64,000 nucleotides of DNA, from the NCBI RefSeq assembly GCF_964026555.1, contig NZ_OZ032159.1:62001-126000 (forward strand). Reading direction: 5' to 3'. Of this stretch, positions 46,977-56,441 are shown in pieces. The stretch's first letter is position 1, and the number at the start of each line of letters is the position of its first letter. Source of the DNA: Candidatus Tisiphia endosymbiont of Beris chalybata (GTDB lineage: Bacteria > Pseudomonadota > Alphaproteobacteria > Rickettsiales > Rickettsiaceae). Both the position numbers and the translations under genes were made by a program. The notes beneath the pieces were generated by a model. That model did no database searches and was not told the DNA's origin. It saw only the letters and a program-made list of their open reading frames with translations.

Positions 46977-47153
46977 GTGTTATATATATTTATTGCTTTA
47001 AGCTTAACTACCTTCGTGTTAGTCATAGGGCTTATCACTATGGCGATTGGCGGCAGATTTGAGAAAAAATTTAGCTCAAATTTAATGTCGTTAAGAGTGT
47101 TATTGCAAGCGCTTACAGTATGTTTACTTGCTTTTCTCTATCTTTCAAAATAA
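46977..47153 (+). CDS. HIG1-domain-like small membrane protein
   Basis: A 58-residue frame with a GTG start behind GAGAGAG. Two hydrophobic helices flank a short loop: LYIFIALSLTTFVLVIGLIT, then GGRFEKKFSSNLMSLRV and LLQALTVCLLAFLYL. The R-F-x-x-K-x-S-x-x-LM-x-x-R-V-x-x-Q pattern is that of HIG_1_N proteins, which in mitochondria and alphaproteobacteria associate with cytochrome oxidase. Its position before parE is common in Rickettsiales, to my recollection. It is too short for many gene finders, but the family pattern supports it. Confidence 0.72.
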   Translation: MLYIFIALSLTTFVLVIGLITMAIGGRFEKKFSSNLMSLRVLLQALTVCLLAFLYLSK

Positions 47154-47188
47154 GATAATCAGCTAATTTCAAGATTGTAATTTATAAA

Positions 47189-49177
47189 ATGTCTGATTTA
47201 TTTCACTTCACCAATCAAAAAAAATCTAAAATAAATAATAGTTCCTATAGCGCTAAGGATATCGAAGTATTAGAAGGGTTAGAACCAGTACGCAAAAGAC
47301 CGGGAATGTATATTGGGGGGACTGATGCCAATTCTATGCATCATTTAGTAGTAGAGGTACTAGATAACGCTATGGATGAAGCGGTGGCTGGTTTTGCCAA
47401 TATAATTACTATACAAATGCATGCCAACAATACTATAACCATCTCGGATAATGGGCGAGGAATCCCTGTAGATAATCATCCAAAATTTCCTAATAAATCT
47501 GCTTTGGAAGTAATTCTTACTCAATTACATTCAGGCGGTAAATTCTCTAATAAAGTATATCAGACAGCAGGAGGATTGCATGGGGTTGGAGTTTCAGTAG
47601 TTAATGCTTTATCTGATCACCTGGAAGTTAAAGTGTATAAGGAAGGCAAATTATATAAGCAATCTTATTCTAAAGGTCATAAAGTAAATGATTTAACCTG
47701 TGAAGAAGTAGCAAAAAAATTAAAAGGTACGGCAATAAATTTTCACCCTGATCCTGAAATATTTGGCGCAAGCAATCACTTTATTCCTCTAAAAGTATAT
47801 GAATTAGCTAAGTCAAAAGCTTATTTATATAGAGGAGTAACAATAGTGTGGGAATGTGAGATTATATCGCAAAATGATGTGCCAGAAAAATCCTTGATAC
47901 ATTTCCCCAATGGCTTGACCGATTACCTTCTATCCAAAATAAACCCCAATACTTTAGTTAGTGAGGAAATTTTTTGGGGTAATATTAATTGGGAACAAGA
48001 GCATATAAAAATTGAATGGGCAATTGCCTGGCATACAAATGAAGAACGTAATTTTATGCAGTCATATTGCAATACTATTTCTACTCCTCTTGGAGGAACT
48101 CATGAACAAGGGTTGCGTTTAGCGTTATTACGCAGTTTAAAAGACTACGGAGAAATGACGGGCAATAAGAAAACTTCAAATTTAATTATTGAAGATATTC
48201 TTGAAACTTCTTCTATTGTTCTTTCAGTATTTATTCCGGATCCAATATTTCAAGGACAAACTAAAGAAAAATTGGTCTCTTTAGGAGTGAACAAAATAGT
48301 AGAAAACATTATTAAAGATCATTTTGATCATTGGCTAAGTAGTAATAAATCAGCCACCAATCTGCTATTAGAGCACCTAATCAATATTGCTGAATTCCGG
48401 ATCAATAAGCGTAATGAAAAAAATATATCCCGTAAAACTGCTACCCAAAAATTAAGATTGCCGGGTAAATTGGCAGATTGTACTAGAACTACTCCTCAAG
48501 GTACTGAGTTATTTTTAGTTGAAGGTGATTCAGCGGGGGGCTCTGCTAAGCAGGCAAGAGATAGAGAGAACCAAGCTATTTTACCTCTCCGGGGCAAGAT
48601 ACTTAATGTAGCGAATGCAACCTTAGAAAAAATTACTCATAATCAAGAAATTCAAGATTTAGAAATCGCTCTAGCATGTGGTAGCCTTAAAAATTATAGA
48701 GGAGAGAACTTAAGATATGAAAAGATCATAATTATGACTGATGCAGATGTAGACGGGGCGCATATAGCATCTTTGTTAATGACATTTTTTTACCTGAGGA
48801 TGCCTAAATTAATTGCTTCAGGGCACTTGTATATTGCTAAGCCACCACTTTATCGTATAACTCAATCTAACAAAACTTACTATGCAATAAATGAACAGCA
48901 AAAATCATCCTTAATAAATAAATTAACAGCTACTAATAGAAATAAAATAGAAATTGGCAGATTTAAAGGGCTAGGAGAAATGATGCCAGCCCAGTTAAAA
49001 GAAACCACAATGAATCCCAAAAATAGATCTCTGCTGCAAGTTACTATAGATGATTTTGAGAATGTTGGTAATATAGTAGAGGATCTTATGGGGAAAAAAC
49101 CGGAAAAGCGGTTCCAGTTTATTCATGATCAGGCTTTAACTAAGATGGATAAAATTATAAACAATCTGGATATTTAG
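47189..49177 (+). CDS. parE: DNA topoisomerase IV subunit B
   Basis: ATPase subunit of topoisomerase IV, partner of ParC. The 662-residue protein begins with the GHKL domain (SAKDIEVLEGLEPVRKRPGMYIGG, DNGRGIPVD, GGLHGVGVSVVNA) and ends with the Toprim domain (LFLVEGDSAGGSAKQARDRE, IMTDADVDGAHIASLL). The LPGKLADCTRTTPQGTELF stretch and the short C-terminus distinguish ParE from GyrB. ctpA follows 7 nt after its stop. Confidence 0.93.
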   Translation: MSDLFHFTNQKKSKINNSSYSAKDIEVLEGLEPVRKRPGMYIGGTDANSMHHLVVEVLDNAMDEAVAGFANIITIQMHANNTITISDNGRGIPVDNHPKFPNKSALEVILTQLHSGGKFSNKVYQTAGGLHGVGVSVVNALSDHLEVKVYKEGKLYKQSYSKGHKVNDLTCEEVAKKLKGTAINFHPDPEIFGASNHFIPLKVYELAKSKAYLYRGVTIVWECEIISQNDVPEKSLIHFPNGLTDYLLSKINPNTLVSEEIFWGNINWEQEHIKIEWAIAWHTNEERNFMQSYCNTISTPLGGTHEQGLRLALLRSLKDYGEMTGNKKTSNLIIEDILETSSIVLSVFIPDPIFQGQTKEKLVSLGVNKIVENIIKDHFDHWLSSNKSATNLLLEHLINIAEFRINKRNEKNISRKTATQKLRLPGKLADCTRTTPQGTELFLVEGDSAGGSAKQARDRENQAILPLRGKILNVANATLEKITHNQEIQDLEIALACGSLKNYRGENLRYEKIIIMTDADVDGAHIASLLMTFFYLRMPKLIASGHLYIAKPPLYRITQSNKTYYAINEQQKSSLINKLTATNRNKIEIGRFKGLGEMMPAQLKETTMNPKNRSLLQVTIDDFENVGNIVEDLMGKKPEKRFQFIHDQALTKMDKIINNLDI

Positions 49178-49184
49178 GAGTATT

Positions 49185-50585
49185 ATGGCACGAGGTTTAA
49201 TTACAGTATTATTACCGTATGTTTTTATCCTTTGTAATGTAGCATGGGCACAAGAGGAGAAAATCCATCATTCGGATCTACCAAATTCTGCTTATTATAA
49301 ACAATTTCAAGAAGTGTTTGAGCGTGTTAACAAGGACTATGTTCAAGAACCAAATAAACAAAAAATGATAGATGCGGCAATAGAGGGTATGTTAAACTCT
49401 TTAGATCCGCACTCAAGTTATTTTACCGACGCTGATTTAGAGGATTTTCTCAATCAAACTAAAGGGGTCTTTGGGGGGATTGGGGTAGAAATCATGTACG
49501 ATAAGGGGGATATAAAAGTCATCTCCCCTATTGATGATTTGCCAGCCTATAAAGCAGGGATCAAGACAGGAGATTATATAGTAAAAGTTAATGAAGATTT
49601 CGTCTCCAGTTTAGGATTTAATAAATCGGTGAAAGAAATACGAGGGGCGCCAGGTACTAAAGTCAAGTTATTAGTAATTAAAGAAAATGAAATGAAACCT
49701 CAAGAAATTGAGCTTACTCGCGAAATAGTCACTATCAAACCTGTTAAAGCGCATTTAGAGAAAAATAATATTGCTTATATAAGAATAGCGACCTTTAATG
49801 AGCATACGATTGCTGAATTAAAAAAAGCTATGAAGACCTTACAGGCTGAAAGCAAGGGGGGGGTCAAGGGTATTATTCTCGACTTACGTTTCAATCCGGG
49901 TGGATTATTAGAGCAATCTATTGCCGTTAGTGAATATTTTATTGATACTGGTACTATCGTCTCTACTAAAGGGAGAACAAAAAATAGTAATGTTATATTT
50001 AATAGCAATAAATTTACCGAAAAAGCCCCCAAAGTCCCTATGGTAGTGCTAATTAACGCTGGTTCTGCTTCAGCTTCAGAAATTGTGGCTGGGGCTTTAA
50101 AAGATCACAAAAGAGCGATAATTCTGGGCACTAAATCATTTGGTAAAGGTTCCGTGCAGAGCTTTACCCAAATCAGCCCTAGGGCTGCAGTAAAGCTAAC
50201 TACTGCTAAATATTATACCCCTAGTGATCGTTCAATTCAAGCAGAAGGGATTGAGCCAGATATAGTGGTGGAAAGGGCAAAGGTAGAATACCCTAACGCT
50301 CAAGAAGCTGAAAAGAGATTTTCTGAAGCTTCATTAAAAAATTATTTAAAAAATGATAATAAAAAATTAGACGACACAAAGAGCATTAAAGAAGTACAAA
50401 AACTAAATAATATTAATGATAACCCCAATACTAACAAAGATATGGAATTAAAATCTAAGAATAGCATAGCGCCAGGGGAAGACCTTTATAAACATGATTA
50501 TCAATTTGCAAGAGCATATGATTTAATTATGGGATTACTTCTAATAAATAATCTCAATAAGCAAATTAATACTCAAGCTCAGTAA
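49185..50585 (+). CDS. C-terminal processing protease (S41 family)
   Basis: A 466-residue periplasmic serine protease with a signal peptide (residues about 1-23, ending VAWA). It has a PDZ domain (GGIGVEIMYDKGDIKVISPI), then the S41 domain with ILDLRFNPGGLL, the catalytic serine in NAGSASASE (about Ser293) and the lysine in GTKSFGKGSVQ (about Lys317). It belongs to the CtpA/Prc subgroup that trims envelope proteins. The last 100 residues are polar and low in complexity. Confidence 0.92.
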   Translation: MARGLITVLLPYVFILCNVAWAQEEKIHHSDLPNSAYYKQFQEVFERVNKDYVQEPNKQKMIDAAIEGMLNSLDPHSSYFTDADLEDFLNQTKGVFGGIGVEIMYDKGDIKVISPIDDLPAYKAGIKTGDYIVKVNEDFVSSLGFNKSVKEIRGAPGTKVKLLVIKENEMKPQEIELTREIVTIKPVKAHLEKNNIAYIRIATFNEHTIAELKKAMKTLQAESKGGVKGIILDLRFNPGGLLEQSIAVSEYFIDTGTIVSTKGRTKNSNVIFNSNKFTEKAPKVPMVVLINAGSASASEIVAGALKDHKRAIILGTKSFGKGSVQSFTQISPRAAVKLTTAKYYTPSDRSIQAEGIEPDIVVERAKVEYPNAQEAEKRFSEASLKNYLKNDNKKLDDTKSIKEVQKLNNINDNPNTNKDMELKSKNSIAPGEDLYKHDYQFARAYDLIMGLLLINNLNKQINTQAQ

Positions 50586-50697
50586 CTATACTGCTCCATT
50601 TTAAAAGGCCGTATTTTATTTAAGGCAGTCGATGTAGCTTACGCTCTTAAATTACAAAAGATAATAAAGGGAACCTAAAACTTTTAGAGCGCTCTAA

Positions 50698-50791
50698 TAG
50701 ACCTCTCTCACCTCTTGCATCTCATGGGGGCGGTTAAAGGGAGCCTAGGAGAGCAAATTATCAGCTCGATGCGAGCTGTGAAAGAGGTCTA
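50698..50791. repeat. Family E-related repeat directly before a sensor-kinase start codon
   Basis: Begins TAGACCTCTCTCACCTC and ends GAAAGAGGTCTA; the next base is the A of the kinase ATG. AGAGG in the element end lies five bases before the start codon, a normal Shine-Dalgarno distance. Confidence 0.75.
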
Positions 50792-52282
50792 ATGATTCAA
50801 AATAAGCATATTGTTAGGTTAGCATTCATCGGCTTATTTGTTAACATTGTGGTAAATATGATTTATTATCGTTACTTCATTATTGAAGAAATGATTTTAA
50901 AGCAAGTAGGAGTAGCCAATATAAAAATAGCCGATATTTATACCCAAAATGTTTGGAATCATAATAGAGCAGCTATAAAAAAGATACATGCTATTGGTTA
51001 TAGAGATCTATTACAAGATCAAGATTTTATTCAATTTGCGGTTACTTCAACTAATGCTTTTGTTAATCTCAATGCTAATATTTCTTTATATGATCTACAA
51101 GGCAATAAAATTATCACTAGCTCTCCTACCCGGATAACAAGCTGCAAATATTTCCCGGATGACAATATCTATCAAAGAATTATCCACCAGATTGATAGGT
51201 ATTTTTTAAAAGAATTAATTGTAGAACAGGCTTTTAATAAAGCTTTTGCTGGCACCACCACTCATGTATTAATACCTAAGGCTATATTTCAGAAAACTGA
51301 TGCTCACCAAGGGGAGAAAAGGTCTATTATTACTAGTTATATACCAATAATAGACCTTAGTGTGGACAAACCGCCAGTGGATGGAGTATTAGAAATTAAT
51401 ACTGATATCACTAATCTCTGGGCGAACATCGCTCATCTGGAAAAGAAGGTTGTCCTAACTTTTTCTATTATATTAATTATTTTGCTGACGATAGTGATGA
51501 GTAACACTCAATATGCTCAAAAAATTATCGATCAGCAATTTGAAGTTAATAGAACATTGGAAGAAGCTGTTACTAAAGTGCGGAACGAAAGTTCTGCGCA
51601 TACCAAATTTTTTGCTAATGTTAGCCATGAACTACGTACTCCTTTAAATGCTATTATAGGCTTTTCCGAAATTATGTTGTCTGAAGCCTATAACAAAGAA
51701 CATCCTAATTATATAAAAGATATTCATAATGCTGGTAAGCATTTACTAGGTATAATAAATGATATATTAGATTTATCAAAAGCTTCAGCTAATAAATTAA
51801 CAGTAGAAGAAATAGAACTAGATTTAAATAGATTAATATCTTCAACTTTAAGATTAATAAAACCAAGAGCAGTACAAGCAAAAGTTGAGTTAATTGAGCA
51901 ATTACCGCAAACTCATATTATCATCAAGGCAGATCCTAAAAGGATTAAACAGGTGCTACTCAATCTATTATCTAATGCTGTTAAGTTTACTAAAGAGGGA
52001 GGGAGTGTGGTAGTAGCGGCTAAAAAAAATGAGTTTGCAAGGGTAGTATATCTACAGGTGCAAGATACCGGAATAGGGATTGATGAGAAAGATATCCCTA
52101 AAGTATTATCTACATTTGGTCAAATTGATAACACCGATTCTAGACAATACGAAGGTACAGGTCTTGGTTTACCTTTAACTAGGAAATTGGTCGAATTAAT
52201 GAATGGAAAATTTGCTATAGAAAGTAAATTAGGGCAGGGAACTACAGTCACTCTTACTTTCCCTTATGAAATATTAAATTAA
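50792..52282 (+). CDS. Membrane-bound sensor histidine kinase
   Basis: A 496-residue kinase. The N-terminal transmembrane helix (residues about 9-24) and a second (about 224-240) bracket a periplasmic sensor region of about 190 residues. A short coiled linker follows, then HisKA with HELRTPLNAIIGFSEIM (His278) and HATPase_c with the N-box LLSNAVKFTKEG, G1 DTGIGID and G2 GTGLGLPLTRKL. It is PleC-like; no receiver domain is attached. The ATG comes directly after a palindromic repeat whose end contains an AGAGG site, so its translation may depend on that element. Confidence 0.92.
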   Translation: MIQNKHIVRLAFIGLFVNIVVNMIYYRYFIIEEMILKQVGVANIKIADIYTQNVWNHNRAAIKKIHAIGYRDLLQDQDFIQFAVTSTNAFVNLNANISLYDLQGNKIITSSPTRITSCKYFPDDNIYQRIIHQIDRYFLKELIVEQAFNKAFAGTTTHVLIPKAIFQKTDAHQGEKRSIITSYIPIIDLSVDKPPVDGVLEINTDITNLWANIAHLEKKVVLTFSIILIILLTIVMSNTQYAQKIIDQQFEVNRTLEEAVTKVRNESSAHTKFFANVSHELRTPLNAIIGFSEIMLSEAYNKEHPNYIKDIHNAGKHLLGIINDILDLSKASANKLTVEEIELDLNRLISSTLRLIKPRAVQAKVELIEQLPQTHIIIKADPKRIKQVLLNLLSNAVKFTKEGGSVVVAAKKNEFARVVYLQVQDTGIGIDEKDIPKVLSTFGQIDNTDSRQYEGTGLGLPLTRKLVELMNGKFAIESKLGQGTTVTLTFPYEILN

Positions 52283-52316
52283 CTGGAGTGCTATACTGCT
52301 CGTATAGCTTATATTA

Positions 52317-52482
52317 TTATGATATATACTCTAGGAACTTCAAGAATTGGCGTCGTCATGTCTAAAGGTCGAGGCTCCTCACGTACTTTATAGTACGCTG
52401 CGCTGCTCGACTTTGACCCTCCTCGCTCTTCTTGAAGTTGATTCTATCGTCTACCAACTCTTTAGGTACGAGCAGTATATAC
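52317..52482. repeat. Family C inverted-repeat element
   Basis: Starts TACTCTAGGAACTTCAAGAA and contains TTGGCGTCGTC near the left, CTCGACTTTGACCCTCCTCG in the middle, and TTCTTGAAGTTGATTCTATC followed by GAGCAGTATATA at the right. Related copies are at about 31181, 46485 (inverted), 57417 (diverged), 58827 and 59560. Confidence 0.7.
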
Positions 52483-52556
52483 ACGATGGTATGTGGGAAG
52501 CATAGTAGCCATGCATACTTAAAGATAAATACTCTATGCGCACCTTAATGGTCTAT
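52483..52556. repeat. Family B fragment
   Basis: Contains ACACGATGGTATGTGGGAAG and CATGCATACTTAAAGATAAA of the family B core. The stop of the small reverse frame at 52545 lies in it. Confidence 0.55.
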
Positions 52557-52862
52557 GGGACACTCTTCTGCCAATAAAGGTATCTCATGGGAGGAGCCCT
52601 CGTAAGATAGAGAGGAGGGTACAGTTCCAGACATTGAATCCGGGCATACCTTTTTTGTACTGCTCTCCCCATTAGAGCTGCAAGTTAAAGAAACCCCCGA
52701 GCCGGCGCAAGTTTCTGCATCATTCCCATTCTCATTATTACCAGATGGTAAAAAAGGGCGGTCCTGCCTTTTTTTAATTGGCGTTTTTGAAGAAGGCTCT
52801 TTATCCTTGTCTTTTTCACTCTTGGCTAACTTTATAGCTATAGTCATTTTTAAATCATACAT
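52545..52862 (-). CDS. Hypothetical small hydrophilic protein
   Basis: A 105-residue frame without recognised motifs. The N-terminus is basic (LAKSEKDKDKEPSSK) and the rest is rich in Ser, Gly, Glu and Pro, suggesting an intrinsically disordered protein. Its last residues and stop are in a family B fragment, so the C-terminus is probably not original. It may be the start of a longer gene cut by the repeat. Weak support. Confidence 0.35.
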   Translation of the reverse strand: MYDLKMTIAIKLAKSEKDKDKEPSSKTPIKKRQDRPFLPSGNNENGNDAETCAGSGVSLTCSSNGESSTKKVCPDSMSGTVPSSLSYEGSSHEIPLLAEECPIDH

Positions 52863-53408
52863 TAATTTCTTAACTTAAAGATAGCAAAAATTAATAATAT
52901 TGTCAACACAAAATATAATGTTTTTGTTAAAGTAGTTAATTTTTTATAACTTAATTAAGATAAATTGAGGTCCTATTTTAAAATCGTTAGTTGTTAGAAC
53001 CCATAAAGGAATTTTTTAAAAGTAATTTAGAGACATTTTATGGGGGCAGGGCACCTATTTCAAAAAAATTCTACCATTTAGCAGGAAAAGTACCTTAGAC
53101 TATAGGCATAAGCCAAACGATAAAATTTCTTCCACCGATCCTTGATACTTTGTAGCAATTTCTACTTTTATTGGACAAATTATATTAAAAGCCTAGCTTC
53201 TTGTAATTTTTATAGTATAATTAAGCTCATTTTTTATATATAATAACCTGAGTTAGGTACAAGCTGTTATCTCTTACCAAGGTTAATGGCAGAACTAACA
53301 GGTTTAGAGCCTTGAAATCTGTTAGTTACATATAAACTTCTTTTTAAAACCTGGTGTTAATAATTAAAGTCAGACTTTGAAAATTGAATTGAGACTAAAA
53401 TATTACTC
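52863..53408. other. Non-coding stretch upstream of cpoB
   Basis: No open frame with codon support on either strand. One 8-bp stem CCCATAAA/TTTATGGG (53000-53007 with 53037-53044) is the only structure noted. The region probably contains the cpoB promoter, but no clear -35/-10 pair was found. Confidence 0.5.
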
Positions 53409-54152
53409 ATGAAAGCTTTTTCCATATTTATATTAATTATTTTTACTTCACTCACAGCTATAGCTAGAGAAGAAATTAAGGGGGGTAATTTGCAGCTTGC
53501 TTCCTATCAAGAGCTAGAGAGGTTGGAGGCTTTAGAAAAAGAAAACCAACATTTATTAGGTAGAATCGAAGTAGCTGAACATAATATTGCAAAATTAGAA
53601 AAAAGCTTAAGCCTGCTACATCAAGAAGCTTTAGCTTCCTCTAACGCTGCAGGGGCTAAAACTGTCAAGGCCGACTCTTTAAGCGACATATTTGACATAA
53701 CATCTGATAAACAGGCAATAAGCCAAGATAATAAAGCTATCAATAACTCTGGCGGTAATATAGCTAAAGATAAGCCACTCTATGATTTGGCTCTGGCATC
53801 TTTAAAAGAGAATAAATTAATGGAAGCAGAAAAAAAGTTTGCAGAATTTTTAAAAAACTTTCCTAATAGTCCTCTAGTCAGCAATGCCTATTTCTGGTAT
53901 GGAGAAACTTTTTCCAAGCGTAATATGTTTGATAAGGCTGCTATAAACTATTTAAAAGGCTATAAACAAGCCCCTAAAGGAGCGAAAGCTTCTGATTCTT
54001 TACTTAAGCTCGCATTAGCGCTTGGTGCGCTTAATAAAAACCAGCAAGCTTGTTCTATTCTAAATAAACTTGATGCGGAATTTCCTAGCAGAACAATTAG
54101 TTCAGTAACAAGGGCTAAGGAGGCTAAAATTAAGTTTGGTTGTAAAAATTGA
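53409..54152 (+). CDS. cpoB: Tol-Pal system protein CpoB (YbgF)
   Basis: Periplasmic protein that coordinates peptidoglycan synthesis with outer-membrane constriction at division. The 247-residue protein has a signal peptide (about residues 1-19), a coiled coil at about 28-75 (LERLEALEKENQHLLGRIEV) and a C-terminal TPR domain (LYDLALASLKENKLMEAEKK, FPNSPLVSNAYFWYGETFSKR, AINYLKGYKQAPKGAKASDSL). This domain order is diagnostic. tol and pal genes are not in the window. Confidence 0.88.
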   Translation: MKAFSIFILIIFTSLTAIAREEIKGGNLQLASYQELERLEALEKENQHLLGRIEVAEHNIAKLEKSLSLLHQEALASSNAAGAKTVKADSLSDIFDITSDKQAISQDNKAINNSGGNIAKDKPLYDLALASLKENKLMEAEKKFAEFLKNFPNSPLVSNAYFWYGETFSKRNMFDKAAINYLKGYKQAPKGAKASDSLLKLALALGALNKNQQACSILNKLDAEFPSRTISSVTRAKEAKIKFGCKN

Positions 54153-54160
54153 TAAGTTAA

Positions 54161-54309
54161 TAGACTTCCTGCATAAGTCGAAAGTAGCCAGCGGGATTTT
54201 TAGGAAAAACGAAGCTGAGCCGAGCTGTGGACAAGGATGTATATGAGGAGCAGAGGCAAGTTTTGACAATAAAATCACCCACTAGATCGGGCCTTGTGCA
54301 GCAAGTCTA
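54161..54309. repeat. Family A inverted-repeat element (149 bp) after cpoB
   Basis: Left end TAGACTTCCTGCATAAGTCG, right end inverted and degenerate (CTTGTGCAGCAAGTCTA). It begins 8 nt after the cpoB stop codon. Confidence 0.8.
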
Positions 54310-54385
54310 ATACTATCTGCAGTTATTTATAGTCTAGGCCCTTATTAATTAATAACCTCTGCTGGGGGGAAGAAGGTAATGAACA

Positions 54386-55045
54386 ATGATAGATATTTTA
54401 GAAGAAATTTTAAATGATAATAAAGAAGAAAAAAGGTTATTTTATTTTAAAAAACTCCTTCCTATAGTAATTATTTTTGTACTTATTACTGTAATAATAA
54501 TGATCATAAATAATTGGTATAATGAAAAAAAAATAAAAAATAATCAGGAAATAGGAGATATTTTAGTTAAAGCTATACGTTCCCCAGTAAATGAAGAATT
54601 AACTATTAAACCATTAGAACATTTAGTGGCAACTAGTAATAATAAAACTAAAGAATTAGCGGCCATTGCCCAGATTGGATTTGGAATAAAGCGCAATGAT
54701 TGGGCCCAAACCGATAATTTATTGAATAATATAATTAATAATCAATATTACGATGAATTAACCACCGCATATGCCCGTTTAATTTGGATCAGTTTAAATA
54801 TAGATAAAATACATTTATCTGATATAAATATTACCATGTTAGAAGAATATTTAAATTACTTTGACACGGCCAATAAGCCATTTTATGGAACAGCAAATTT
54901 GTTGAAAGCACACTGGTATATTAAAAAGGGTTCTAAAGATTTAGCAATCAATACTTTGACTAACCTAATTTCATTAGATGAACTGCCCTTAAGCATTAAA
55001 AAGCAAGCGAATTATTTGCTTGGCACCCTTACAATAATAAAATAG
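54386..55045 (+). CDS. DUF2659-family (YfgM-like) membrane-anchored protein
   Basis: A 219-residue protein with one N-terminal transmembrane helix (about residues 26-45) and a helical periplasmic domain with TPR-like pairs (AAIAQIGFGIKRNDWAQTD, AHWYIKKGSKDLAINTLTNL). It corresponds to the rickettsial DUF2659 family, which sits where other bacteria have yfgM. It lies 12 nt before bamB, the arrangement yfgM-bamB, so a role beside the BAM/SecYEG machinery is likely but inferred. Confidence 0.8.
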   Translation: MIDILEEILNDNKEEKRLFYFKKLLPIVIIFVLITVIIMIINNWYNEKKIKNNQEIGDILVKAIRSPVNEELTIKPLEHLVATSNNKTKELAAIAQIGFGIKRNDWAQTDNLLNNIINNQYYDELTTAYARLIWISLNIDKIHLSDINITMLEEYLNYFDTANKPFYGTANLLKAHWYIKKGSKDLAINTLTNLISLDELPLSIKKQANYLLGTLTIIK

Positions 55046-55057
55046 AAAGTATAAGAT

Positions 55058-56293
55058 ATGAAAAAACCACTATTAGTCGCTTTGTGCTTACCATTTATTT
55101 TAGCTTCTTGTGGTCTTGGATCTCACAAGATTAAAAATATTACTGAATTAACTCCTAAGTTAGTATTAGAAAATGATGAACTTATTAAAGTAGACCCTGT
55201 TATTAATGACTTTACTCCCAAAATGTTACAGGGGAAAGAATATGCGATAGCTAAGTATAAAATAATAGCAGAGCCAGTCTTGGCTCACGATATTCTTTAT
55301 ATTATTGATAAAAGAGGGAACGTTTCTGCTTTTTCCAATAAAAGCAAGTCAACTATTTGGTCATATAATATAAGTATTAATAAGAACGATCATTATGTAG
55401 GAGGGGGAATCCTACATCATAACGGCAAATTATATGTTACTTATGGATCAAGGTTTTTAGTGATTTTAGATAGTGCTTCAGGCCATGAAATAATAAGAAA
55501 AGAGCTGCCTGATATAGTAAGAATAACCCCAATACTAATTGATGAACATAATATTTTAGTGCAAACAATAAGTAATCAAATATTAGCCATTAACATTGAA
55601 AACTTAAATTTTGTTTGGCAACATGAAGGTATGTTTGAAACATTATCTTCAAGCTATTATGTGGCTCCTATAGTTCAGGGCGGGTATATAATAGTAAATT
55701 ACAATTCCGGTGAAATGGTAACTTTAAATCGTCAAGGCACGGTGTTATGGACTCAGGATATATCACTAGGTAAACAAGAAATTGGGTTGCCAAATTTTGA
55801 GACTTCGTCTATCTTATGTAAACCCGTGGTGCACAATTCATCGTTATATATAGCAAATAGTAGTGGTAAGCTAATTAAGTTAGATATTCTGAAAGGTACA
55901 ATTCTGTGGCAAATTAAAGCGGCAGATATACAATCCATGGCGTTATCAGGCAATAGTTTATTGATTACCAATAATGCTGGACAAGTAGGCGCGGTTAGTA
56001 CTGAATCGGGCAAAATTAAATTTGTAGCAAATTTAATTCCACCTAATACAAAAAAACTTAAAGCCGCTTTATTTTTAGCTCCGATTATTAGTAAATTTGG
56101 TGATGGTTGGAAATTAAATATAATTTCTAATAAGGGGGAATTATATAGTTTTCACTCAGATAATAGGGGAAATTTAGAAGTACAGCCACAAATTAACAAA
56201 ATTGCTAAAAATATAAAATATTACGGAGAAACAGCCGAAGGTAACATATATTTTATAACGGATAGAAAAGCGATTTTTGTAGCTCTGCAATAA
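55058..56293 (+). CDS. bamB: Outer-membrane assembly lipoprotein BamB
   Basis: A 411-residue PQQ-repeat beta-propeller lipoprotein that helps BamA insert outer-membrane proteins. The signal peptide ends in the lipobox LASCG (Cys18). Propeller blades are visible as repeated A-x-x-x-x-G-x-x-x-W patterns (VLAHDILYIIDKRGNVSAFS, LVILDSASGHEIIRKEL, LYIANSSGKLIKLDILKG with ILWQIKA). Length and position after the DUF2659 gene are as expected. Confidence 0.9.
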   Translation: MKKPLLVALCLPFILASCGLGSHKIKNITELTPKLVLENDELIKVDPVINDFTPKMLQGKEYAIAKYKIIAEPVLAHDILYIIDKRGNVSAFSNKSKSTIWSYNISINKNDHYVGGGILHHNGKLYVTYGSRFLVILDSASGHEIIRKELPDIVRITPILIDEHNILVQTISNQILAINIENLNFVWQHEGMFETLSSSYYVAPIVQGGYIIVNYNSGEMVTLNRQGTVLWTQDISLGKQEIGLPNFETSSILCKPVVHNSSLYIANSSGKLIKLDILKGTILWQIKAADIQSMALSGNSLLITNNAGQVGAVSTESGKIKFVANLIPPNTKKLKAALFLAPIISKFGDGWKLNIISNKGELYSFHSDNRGNLEVQPQINKIAKNIKYYGETAEGNIYFITDRKAIFVALQ

Positions 56294-56441
56294 AAACAAG
56301 GGCAGGCCTATACTATATTAGGCTTTATATATAATAACATTTAACTTGACAAATCGCTGTGTATAATGCTATTTAAGTATACGCCAGTAGCTAATTGGTA
56401 TAAAGTAGAAACTCAATTTGTAATTAATAAAATTATTTAAC

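Noticed and set aside
56346..56367. TTGACA and TATAAT upstream of rplM
   Set aside because: The spacing is only 10 bp, too short for a sigma70 promoter; the -10-like box may still be used, but this cannot be decided by eye.
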